In this document: positions 11,501 through 24,000 of the stretch, piece by piece | How positions within the stretch are numbered: the stretch's first letter is position 1 | Layout: every line of letters begins with the position of its first letter | NCBI RefSeq assembly: GCF_021130785.1 | Contig: NC_060214.1 | Location: 107,668,001-107,732,000, forward strand | Length of the DNA stretch: 64,000 nucleotides | Direction of reading: 5' to 3' | Origin: Homalodisca vitripennis | Lineage: Eukaryota > Arthropoda > Insecta > Hemiptera > Cicadellidae | The notes under the pieces: generated by a model | Told to the model about the DNA's origin: nothing | Database searches by the model: none | What the model saw: the letters and a program-made list of their open reading frames with translations, nothing else | Program-made: the position numbers and the translations under genes

Positions 11501-14500
11501 TTTAAATCAATCTATAAACTAGTACAGTTTATAGTGTAACATATTTTAAAACCCATTTTATGTATTAATACTGGTGTTATTTTGATGTTTATTTCAAATT
11601 TTATTCAAAAAAGTTGAACTAACCTAAAGTCATATATTTTTTGATAAAACTTTAGTTATTCTTTTTTAATATATGGTCATCCATATTTATTAAATATTGC
11701 TTACTACAGCATTGTTTACAAAAAGGTATAGAATCCCTGCTCCAGAGCAGTAATTACTAAGGCCATAATCTGGAGGAGGACTACATCAGGAAATATGATC
11801 AATGTAGATTCTATGGGCGAAGTCTGCAGGGAGACATACACTTCTAAAACTCTAACCTTCAAATCTTAAATGACGTGGTTTTTAGCTAGATAACATTTAA
11901 CGAAAGGACCTTATCACTATGTAGATTTCTTAATCTATAAAATCTAACACCATACCTAAATCAGACAAACAAAGAAGCTGAAACTCTCATTAAAAAACTA
12001 CGAACTTTTTCTGTTGCTCAACAAGGCTGTTGAGGGATGTGTTGTTGGCATTTGCCTCGGCCAAGGCTGCTTTCAGCTCTGTCACTTCCCGATCCAGCAT
12101 CTCCACCTGTAGTGTCCGTGTGTTGCATTCCTTGGGGCTGAGTACCTGGAAATATCCACACATATTTCAGAGTGTCAAACTTGAATACACAAAACGTAGC
12201 TACGGTGAGAAGGGTTGGTTCAATGCGAATTTTGAGTGTAGCTGCATTTCACCTTCCGTTTAGTGCAGCATCTGAAATCGGAAACTGTACAGAATTAACT
12301 CCTAGAATCTGGAGTCCACGTCTGAAGATGAGATACAAAATAGTCAGTTATGAAGAAGTTCTAAATAAACTTTGCATCATTTCGACATAAGAGAACACCT
12401 CTTCATCTGGATCTCTGCTGGGAAATCAGACAGATATCTTTTTGTAATTTTGATGTCTCTGATATGGAAATGATTCAGAGTTCGTTTTGAACTTCTTTAT
12501 CATGTGGACTCCAGATTCTAGGAGTGAAATCTGTGACAGCATCAGATTTCAGATGCTGCACTAAATGGAAGGTAAAAAAATAAAGCTAAATTAAACTTGG
12601 ATAGTTCAAACATTTATAATTCACAATTTTGGATAGTTAGGACTTTTGTCATGGTTCTTTGACATCCCTATACAATAAAAAAAGGCTGTATAATTCAAAA
12701 TCTTTAATAATTAGAAGTTTTTCTTTATTTCTCCCTTTAGCTTTGATTCATCCAAGTTCCACAAAACGTGTCAACTTTTAGTTAAACAATTGAAAGAAGA
12801 TATAAAAACCTACTTTAAAGGTAAGTATTATAATGCATTAGAAGCACACTGGGTACCCAACTCTGAGATTTATTTATTGTAAACATTTTATTTAACTTAT
12901 AATCAAATATCTTACTTACCATAAATAATAAAAAGTACATTTTCATCTTATATAAATTCAAAAGATAGAACTAACATCCAAATAATCACCATAACAAATT
13001 CTAGGAGGTGTAGCCACTTAGCATTTTACAAGATGGCCTACAACCTAGTTTTTATGAAATTAATAGAATGATTTCCCTCGAGAAAGAAATGTATTGTCAG
13101 TAACACTAGTTTTCATGATGATTGAAATGGGAAGTTAGCGAATAGGTTCAAAATTATAAACAATAAATATTTTATAAGTCTACTTTTCTAGCTTGATCTA
13201 TTTAAAGCTGAAATATGTAAACAATTAGTTTAGGAGCAGAGAGCCAATTTAAATTTGCACACAGCTTGCTTTTTCTTGAAATTAGTAGAAGAATTTCCTC
13301 TCAGAAAGAAATCAGTTGTACCAGTTTTAGTGAAGGTTGAAACGGGAAGATAAGGAGAGGGTTGAAAATAACAAACAATAATTTTTATCACAGATAATAT
13401 TATTTTAGGTAACAAACTTAAAATCAACCTTAAGACACTTAAATAAATGTTAAATCTGCTTCAATCTACAATATGAAGATCAATTACTTGGCTGACGATG
13501 ATTTATCTACTTACATGTCCAAGACTGAATTGTTATATCAGCATCAGTTAACGAGATACAAACTGAAAATGTCAAAAGCCACAGTTTGTTTATTTCAATA
13601 TAGGAATACTGTGAGTTATTCAATTTTCTCTTTGGGCAATTCCAATTCCTTATACAAGTATTTTGAGCTCTAACAGTTGAAATGTTTACATTTAAATCTG
13701 ATAACATAAATTTATTGTTCCTTCGAAGCAGCAAGTTAATTCTGTAATTCCAGCTGAGATAAATCTTGCCCAGTGTTATTTATCTCGTCTTCTGGTCCAA
13801 CCAATAAGATTTATGTGCAGATTCTCTAAGTTAACGAACTTTTAACAGACCTCATTAAATTTTCATTGTGAATTCATTTATCAGTCATTGAATACTGTAT
13901 ATTGCTGACATTTTTTAATTCGGACAAGAAAATTAACTGACATTAACAGCAATGATTAAATTTCAATCCTTTGGTATGGAGAAACTAATACAAAGATTTT
14001 CAAAATAATATTTATCTCCTTTTATCCAACTTATCCAAGCAATTAGTATAATTATTGAACGAACTATTACATATGGTAATTTTATATTGGAATAATTGCT
14101 CTTGCTCCATTATCGTCAGAAATCAGAAAACTTTATTCAATTTCATCAAGAAAAGAATAGGTGTCAAAGTATTACAGTATGAAATAATTTACATTACATG
14201 TCATGTTTTAATGAAAACTGTTTATTGAAGTCTTGAACTCGTCAAGGGTGTAGATGGATCTGTCTTTGAGCCAATTTAGCAGTCTTCTTTTTAAGGTTTT
14301 GGTGTCACAATTTTTGAAGTCTTGAGGAAGTAAGTTGAACAGCTTTGCCCCAGCGTAGCAAGGTTTCTTGGAGAAAAGTGCTGTCCTGTGTATCGGTAGG
14401 GAGAAGTCAATGATCAGCATGATCAACTAACAGAACACATGTTGTCTAGCTCTATCCTGAATTAAGTTGATACTAAGTTGAATTTCCTGAATGTTTATAA

Positions 14501-17500
14501 AAATAGATTAGAAACAATAATTTCATAAAATCATAATTTACACCAAGTATTGTGGTCATCCCCTCCTTGTATTTTGATGACTTTTAAATATACAAATTAG
14601 TTATACCTATGTTTTGATTTGATTATTAATTTTTGTATTATACTATATTTTTATGTATTATTTCATTTATTAATTATTTCTGTCAAATGTTTATTAATTT
14701 GGCAAGAAAGTCATATTATACATTATTGACTGATACATTCTATACAGACTGATCTAGCTGTTTGTTTAATTCAAAATTAAAAAAAAATTCATTTGATTAA
14801 AAAAAAGTATGTATGGCACTACACATAAGTAGAAATAAGTGTAGTTATTACATTAAAATTTAATATAATAAACAAGAATGAATCAATGTTTTTACTGATT
14901 CTTGTATCTTTAATCACTGGTGTATACTCCATTAGCATCTTAGTTGGATTTTTACTCATGTTTAATTTGGGGGGGAGGGGGATAGTGAGGGTGCTTGCTC
15001 CCAAGAAGCTCAAAAATATGAATCAACTGTATGTCAGTGGTTGAGTGAGTCACACATGCAGTACATAAGGTCGTGCAATAATTTTTCTTTGAGTTGATAA
15101 TTCAAAAATTTAATAGTCACATCTTTACATTCTTGAAGCTCTTGTCTTATGTCTCAGTTGTGTGAGTCCGAAGATGTACTCATTGAGTACGAAAGGCCTC
15201 ACAAAAATAAAAAACTTTATGTTATTGGAGAGTTTGTTAGAATTAATAAGTCACATCTTTCTTAAAGACAAGAAAAATTGAAAAATTCTTACAGCTACTC
15301 CACGAGAAACTATAAATATTTAAAATAGTAGTGTTCAAGTTCGGTTACTTTTGTAATCAGGCTCGAGGAAACATAACTGGAGGTAAGGATATGAAGTTTT
15401 TTTAAGATACATAGTATATGAACCAATCCAGTCAGTCAAATTCCATGTATATACTGTATAAAATTCATATCCTTATCCTTAGCCAGTTATCTGTGAGCCT
15501 GATTTCAAAATGATCCATGTTACAGCTATAAATGTCTACAGCTCCTCATGGAATGATCAAAACAATTGTTCTATGAAATAAAAAAAAAAACTTGACTCAA
15601 CAAAATCAATTATTTTATCATAAAATAAATTCTATAAAGGTTGAGTATTAGACTAAACAATTACTTTTGAATTGAGTAAATAAATAATGACCTATGTGAC
15701 TACGAGTTAACCAAAATATTTATTTTATTTGATACTTACAAATTTATGCTTTTCCTCAGGCGATGAATCGGAACTGGAGTGTGAAATTGTGATGCCGCCT
15801 TTGCTGAAGACCAACTGGAATTGTAGATCTGCAAGCCCAAATTAGTATTTTGTAGCAATTTTTATTGATAGGCAATTAATCTTTCTTTGCCACATTACAG
15901 TTAAGTAATGGTAAAAGTACTGTATGATCCAAGCATACTTTTAATGTGGTCATACTTTAAATTGGACAGAGCATTTCCTGTATGTAATACAAATAGCTTC
16001 AAACACAAAAATAATTTTCACCCGATATCTCTATTATATCTCTATCTATAGTTATATGTTTCAATTTAAAAAGGCTTTTTATTTTATAAATAAAAAATAA
16101 TTATTGGTAAAGTTAGAAAAAATAGATGTTAGAAGCACTTCTCACACATGATTGAAAAGCTATTTCATAAATAGACAGCGAAAGTTTTTATATATAATGT
16201 AACAGGCAATGCAACTAATGTTGACTTTGGTGTAATTCAATGTACGAGTAGTAAACACGGCCCAATGATGGTTTTTAGTTGAAATCAATATTAAACAGAG
16301 CATTAACATATTTATAGACACAACACACTAATTTTTTTCAAGGGAAATTCCTGGGCAGAAGTAAGCAGTAAAGCTTTAAAACAGTCTAATTCTCGTAAAA
16401 CAACAGTTTGATCCCAGTGTGTGGTCTTAAATATAACAGAAGCCAATTTTTGTCAATATCCTGAAACTGAAATTGTGTAAACAATTTAATAGAAAAGCAG
16501 GAAGCACCTAAATAGCATGTGTGTATGTGATAAGGCCAAAGTTATTTAAGAGCCGGCTGTAGTGAAATGACTACAGCCAGCTCTTGAGATTCAAATTGTA
16601 AGAGTCTATTGTTATTTACCCCTGTTCCGCTGGCGAAGAACCTCGACTTCCTGATGCAAAGACGAGAGCATCAGCTGGTGTTGTTCGTGAAGCCAGCGAA
16701 TATTCTGTTCCAACTGGGCAATGTGCAAGAGAGGATCAGCTGACATGGAGGGCAGCAGCAGACCTTCTGAGCGTCCCACCACCACCTCTCCCCCGCATTT
16801 CTTGGTAACCTGATCACATAAACACGTTACCTGATTATCTCAGTGTTTACAATATTTTGCTCTAAATGGGTAATGTGCAAGAGAAAATCAGCTGCATGGA
16901 GGGCAGCAGCAAATCTTCTGAGCGTCCCACCACCACCTCTCCCCCGCATTTCTTGGTAACCTGATCACATAAACACGTTACCTGATTATCTCAGTGTTTA
17001 CAATATTTTGCTCTAAATGGGTAATGTGCAAGAGAAAATCAGCTGCATGGAGGGCAGCAGCAGCACCTTCTGAGCGTCCCACCACCACCTCTCCCCCGCA
17101 TTTCTTGGTAACCTGATCACATAAACACGTTACCTGATTATCTCAGTGTTTACAATATTTTGCTCTAAATGGGTAATGTGCAAGAGAAAATCAGCTGACA
17201 TGGAGGGCAGCAGCACCTTCTGAGCGTCCCACCACCACCTCTCCCCCGCATTTCTTGGTAACCTGATCACATAAACACGTTACCTGATTATCTCAGTGTT
17301 TACAATATTTTGCTCTAAATGGGTAATGTGCAAGAGGATATCAGCTGCATGGAGGGCAGCAGCAAATCTTCTGTACATTCCACCACCACCTCTTCCCCAC
17401 ATTTCTTATTAATATGACCACATACATGATACCTGATTATCTCGGTGTTTACAATTAATATTTTATAATACCAGAATGCGGCTCAACTTCCTTCCCTTTA

Positions 17501-17986
17501 CGTGGATCTGAAACATGCTTTTTGCTCTTTCCACAGTACTATAAAGTTCTGGGAAAACTAATTGGAAACTTTGTCTTGGTCAATGGTAGTCAACTACATT
17601 TCCAAACAAAATAAAAATTCAAGAGATTTTGAGTATATATTTAAACCAAATTTGTTATACCAAATGATTTGAACTAAATAAAACTGTACAGAATCACTAT
17701 TAGTGACCATTTATCAAAAACTCCTTTTTAATAAATTCTTAAAATAATCTTGTTTTTAAACTAAAAAAAACATACTCTTTATACAAAAATAAAGTTTATT
17801 AGTTTTAAAATATATTAAGGACAACAAAGTTCTCTGAAGATATTTACAAATTAGACTTACATACCAAATTTCATCTAAATCAGGTTTTCTGTTATAGTTT
17901 AATTGCGGTTTGAATTTCATTTGATCCAATACATAAATAGAATATTGTCTAACTTTTGAATAAACATTTTTTACAGTTCACTTTGG

Positions 17987-18052
<66 letters not shown>

Positions 18053-21000
18053 GTATTAACATTTATTAAGTACACGAGTATGCAAAATTTCATCAGAATA
18101 TATTTAATTTATTGTTATAACCAATAGTTATACACAAAAATTGATAATTTTCATATAAATAAAATTTTTTCACTGTAGGAAGATATCATCAAAACAAATA
18201 TTTCAACCGAAAACTAAAACTCAATGTCTTATAATAGATTATCGCCGCATCTTCTCAACATTTACTGGAGACCTGACCATCTTTAATTATACAATTAATT
18301 GAAAATATATATTACCAATAAGAAGTGAGTTTACAATCAATGTGTCATTCTACCAAAACTCTTCCTGAATTAATTGTAACACATATTTACCACTCCCCTA
18401 CAAATTCATCAACTCTGAATATTATTATTTTCCCGGATTTATTAAAAAAAAGGTCAAACATGTATATAACTTTGTTCTAATATACTTTATTAACAAGAAG
18501 AGTTTTCTTACAATCTGAAGTACCGATCCAGAAAAAGCTATAGAAATGACTATAATAATCATGTTGATGCATAATAATTGAATGTTGCACATAATATAAA
18601 ATACTCTTATATATAAGCATGTTGATTTCAATAAGAGAGTCTGTTATCTCAAAACACACATGAACTGCTTTATGAAAAGTGTTAGACTGCTATGAACCTG
18701 TTGACAATTTCCATTATCGAGCGTGTAGGATATACTTCAGTATTAAGTTTTACAATCTCCCTTATCAGGCTTTACAAATCTGCAGACTAAAAGGTTTTGG
18801 AGCTTTGTTTAAAAAATATCAAAGCTCCAAATTGAAGCTTAAATAATTTGAACTGTAATTATTATAGTATAGTTTTAGAATGCATTCTTAAAGTTTTATC
18901 AATTAAAATAGGTATAATTCAATGGTTCAGTCTGAGACTATTATAATTGCAAAAACTGTAAAATACCCATCCACCTTAAACATATTTCTGGTGCTATGAT
19001 TTTTCTACTGACCTCCAGCTTTACATGCCATTGAATACTGACCATCAGTGACTTCAAATTTATTTACTAACACAGTTTTTTTTGTGCAAGTCATATATTA
19101 ACATTAAACATTATAAATATATATTGATAATAATTAAAATAGTATATGTATTCATACATACAGTATGCATTTGTATTAGTTTTATTGATAATACAAATGA
19201 ATCACAGTCTATACAATAAATTATAAATAATAGTTCACAAGAGGCAAGTGACATGTTGACCTCAGGTTGTTTGTTCCTCAAGTGCCTCCTGAATTTTAAA
19301 AGCTCTCCCAATCAAGTGGTTTTTGTTTAATTTCTTTTAAAAGTATTAAAAATATTAGCATTATTTAAGAATGTGGAAGGGAATTAAAAAGCTTAGCTAC
19401 AAAAAATAAAACTGAATTTTGGGACAAGAAAAGACGGAATCGGTCAAACTAGAGAATTTCCTTGTATCTTGTGTTATGATTATAACTGGGGATTGAGAAA
19501 CTTTTTTGTTTTTAAATACAAAGCTACTGTGTGAAAAATTACGAGGCATGCCAGGGTGAGAGTACTTTGGATAAGAAGAACTCCCTACAGCTCTCAGCTC
19601 TCCTGCTGGTCCACCCTAAGACAACCCTTAATGCCCTTTTTTAGATTGAGTACTGCAGAAACCCCAGAATAGAATACCATACCCTAACATTTTATTTGAA
19701 TAAGTTACTAAAACCCAAGCTGAGAGTTTCCCTGGAGACAAATTTAGAAAGACACCTCAGAGCAAGTTGCTGAAGATATTTAACTAGCAAGTTAATGAGA
19801 GAGTTTGTCCTACTTTAGATTAAAATCTAAATGAACCCCTACAAATTTTGCACAATGAACATTGTTAAGAATATCAGTGTTGAGAAAAAATTGATTGAGG
19901 GCGTTAAGAGATTTATGGGAATGAAATTTTGCCTTGTTTGCCATGAACCACTCTAGAAGTTAAATCAAAGTGCTAGGACAGGATATCGTAATCACTATGG
20001 TGATGAACTAAACATGTGCCATCTGCAAAGAGGGTTGTTGACAGTAGATTCTCATTTTATGGTGTTTATGATAAACTTAGGGAGATCATTAATGTAAAGT
20101 AAAAACAACAATGGTCCCAGCACTGAGGCCCGAGGTACACCTGTCTTGACTAATGAGTTGTCTGAATGATAAGGGTTGCCCTTGCTGATTATTTCAACAC
20201 ACTGAACAAAGCAAATCAGATAGGATCGAAACAACTGGCCAATAGTAATGACTTTTTACTGCTCTGTTTCGAATAATTATATCTTTCATTTATTTTGTTA
20301 TTGTAAGTGGCCATGTTAAGAAATTTTCCAACACCAAATTATGGTTTTTCATCTGTTTATGGTGGGGGGGGGTATATTTATTTATTTTATTTCATACAAT
20401 TTTTGTTGTCACTTTTACCCATAATAATAATTTTCTTCTTAAAGGCTTATATAAAGTAGTAAATACACAAAAGATCTTGAGATTTTCAATAGGTTTCTTT
20501 AAACTTGTATAAGTAATGCAGTATTTATTGTTAACAAGTTAATGAAGAAATTCAATTTTCTTTTTAGTATCAATAGGTTTGTTAGTATAAATTTATCTTG
20601 TGTAACTGATTTTCTCCAGTCCATTGGTATAAAGCCATCTTAAATATAGCATTATTTCTGGGAATAAAAGGGAATGAAATGAAAAATGACCATTAAAAAA
20701 GTGCAGTTAGGACTATAAAGTCCTCTCTACCATTAAACTTTAATAACAAGAATAGACATGTGTGTCAACTTCATGCACGCTGTCTCTAAGATGCATTTAA
20801 TTAAAAAAACAATAGTTAATCTTAATGCAGCTGAACTAAGGAATACAATGCATAAACTAATAATATAAGATTGATTGTTATTGTTAATTCTCCTACTTTG
20901 TTCCAACATTTCACATTGTTAATGGATTAATATCCAGAACAATTTTCCTCATATCTTTGTTACGATCATTCACTCAACTTGTAAATAGAATCATAAATAC

Positions 21001-24000
21001 TTTAAGCCGTAAGCTGGATCAAACACTTGTTTCATAACCGCTGGAAGTTCTCCGTCTATAACACTCCTTGTCTATAAACAACTTCAATGTAAACCTCCCA
21101 AAACTTCAAAGCCCAAGTTCAGTAAAGGCAAGCTGTGCAGGTGAGTACAGTAGTTCTTACATATTATCCAGTTTTATTCTTTCTGCTAAGGTAAATTTGT
21201 AATACAGGGTGTTTCATGAACACCCAAGCATTATAAGTGTTCCTTAGGCTGAAAAGGCAATAATATTTCAATAACATGCTATGGGTTTTATCTGTCTCCA
21301 TGTTACTTCAGTTTGGGAGTTAGAACTTACAATACCTGTATATTTCTATTTATGCCATACATAAACTCCTAATATTATGAGGTAATACGATGCTAAATGG
21401 TTATATATTTGTTTTTTACCACTAAGTTATTTAAATCACGTTTCTATATAAATGAATAAGGCTGGATAGAATTTAGTAAAAAAAAAACAACAACAGTATT
21501 TTATTAATTCAAATCTGAGTAATGATAATTGTATAAAAAATATTTTACTTTGGTATTTAAAATAACTATTAATAATTTTTACATGTTGTATGGATTCATT
21601 ACAGGAACACAACATCATCCTCCATGTACATGTTTTGTATTTCAATTTGAAAACACTTTTTTTAGTTACAGTGACATATTAAAATATTTAACATTTTACA
21701 ATTTACAAGTGATTTTTGAGTAATTTTGCTCAGGAAATTAAAAAACACTCAACATTTTTTAAATAAATATAAATGTATCACCTTTATTTTGTTTCTTTAC
21801 AATAACTTTTCTTATTTTAGAATATTATTATAAATTTTTTTAAATCAACTGTATGCTCTTAATCTATAAATCTTTATAGAAATATATATTCATTTGATAC
21901 TTTATTCATGTTAGTACATAAAAAGTACATGAATTTACAAGTGTCAATAATTTACAATAAAAGAACAATTATATATTCAGACAAAGGATTATACTGTAAT
22001 TGTGTATTGACTAATAAGTTCTTATCCTAAACAATATAGCACAAATAAATTCAATAAAACCCTATTTTACAATAAATCACAACATTATAAAAAATAACTA
22101 CATTTAAAATTTAAGTTTGACATTTTAAAAATTGTAAACATTTTAAAAATTTTCAATTATTTGGATATCTCCAAGGTTACACCCATTTAAATGAAATTAA
22201 ATTTATTTTTTAATAGTAAGATATTACTAAAAAAACACATCTAGTAAAAAAATGTTATATTCAATATTGCCATTTATAACTCAACTTAATGTTGTTCTAT
22301 ATCAATAAAATGTTTTTATTGTTTGTTGTTACTGTTACTTACTAGTATTTAAAATAATTCTTCGAATTTTATTTAAAACGCTAATTAATCTAAAGTGCTA
22401 CTCACTTTAATTTCCTAAAATTTGAGTTTTTGTTCTTTACAAATATGACACAGCCAATTAAATTGATCAAATATTGCTTTCTTCGTTATTATTTAAAAAA
22501 GGGCATAAAACATCTTTAATCCGCAAACTTTTTAATATTTAAATAAAGAATTACAAAAAGGTTTAAATTATTACGTAGCATTTGGATTTGTATCAATCAT
22601 ACCTTCAAAGCATGATATGTATTATGAGTTTATGTATGTATATATGATAAGTATGTATTTTTAGTCATTTCCCATAATTCTATGACTAAAAATAAGGTCA
22701 AAAATGTGTTTGAAGTGTAAAATGTTTCTTATGAGACTAAAACCAAGATAGCCACTAGTAAAGCTTATGAATAATATTCTTAAATGTATTTTCAGTGTTC
22801 AAAAAATCCAAGGCTGTCTTTATTTCCTCACCAAACAATAGTTGAGGTTGTGGATAACCAACCATGACCTTGTTTAGTTGTCATTATGATTAATTTCATC
22901 ATGTCAGGTTTCAAATACTACAACATTCTTATTCATACTACAACTTTTACTCTGGCCATTAACATTGATCAATTGATAAAGTCATGTATTTATAAGTCAT
23001 GTATTAATTAATAGACAAGTGTAGTAGGAAGGCCATCACATAGCTTGAAAAATAGGATAACATATAAGATTTGGTAATTGCACAATACAATTTCATGTGA
23101 AAATTTAATTATTTATTAATACCCAGAAATAAAAATAAATGCTTGATTTTTTTCTATTCTGATGGTATAGAACCAAGCTTATTTATTGTTGTCAACAATA
23201 ACTTCATGTTATTTATAACTTACATATCATGTATTATAAACGTTATTAGGTATACAAAAAAAAATTGCTAAAGAACCTTTTGCAGTCTTTATCTTTCTAC
23301 AAATATTCAAATAACTATTCCTTCTCTGAGCAAGATTGAAATGTGTTTGAATCTCCTATAATTTACTGTCGATTGCACTTGAATTATTCAACAGTTTGAT
23401 GTGAGCATCACAGAAAACCTCTCTTTAGTTTTATTTCATCTTGTATTATATACTGTAACAGGTGATTTTGTGTTTGGATACAACAAACATTTTATGTTTA
23501 CAAATAATATTTACTACTACTCAAATTTGCTAAGTTTTGTCCATTAAGTTAAATTGACTTTGTATTTTATGCTTATAATATGAGAGTGATTAAAGTTTTT
23601 AGTAAAAATGTCTAATCAAAATCTTGAAGGGGGCATGGCCCCTTTGGTCCCTCCCCTGGGCCCGTCACTGGGTCTGCCTGAGGTCAGTGATTGAAATACT
23701 GAACCCTATATTCCGTTTTACTGGGCCAGCCTGGGAGCTTAAGGATGTCCAGTAGCCCTGTACATCTTTGAAGGACTTAGTATTAAATAGAAGTAGAAGT
23801 TACTTATGCAAGTCAACAAGACACGACAAGAGGAGCTGATACGCATCCCTACAATACAAGAACAGCACAAAATTATACAATTCCCACCCACTGATTGGCC
23901 CTTTTCGAAAAACAACCCAAGTATGCTGGAGCAAAATTTATAGACACCTTACCACAAGACGTCAAAAACACTATAGTACGGCGGCAATTCAGAAGATGAC

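Noticed and set aside
12030..12390. Plus-strand open frames of 72-77 codons
   Set aside because: They are the reverse of coding exon 4 and of the foldback arm.
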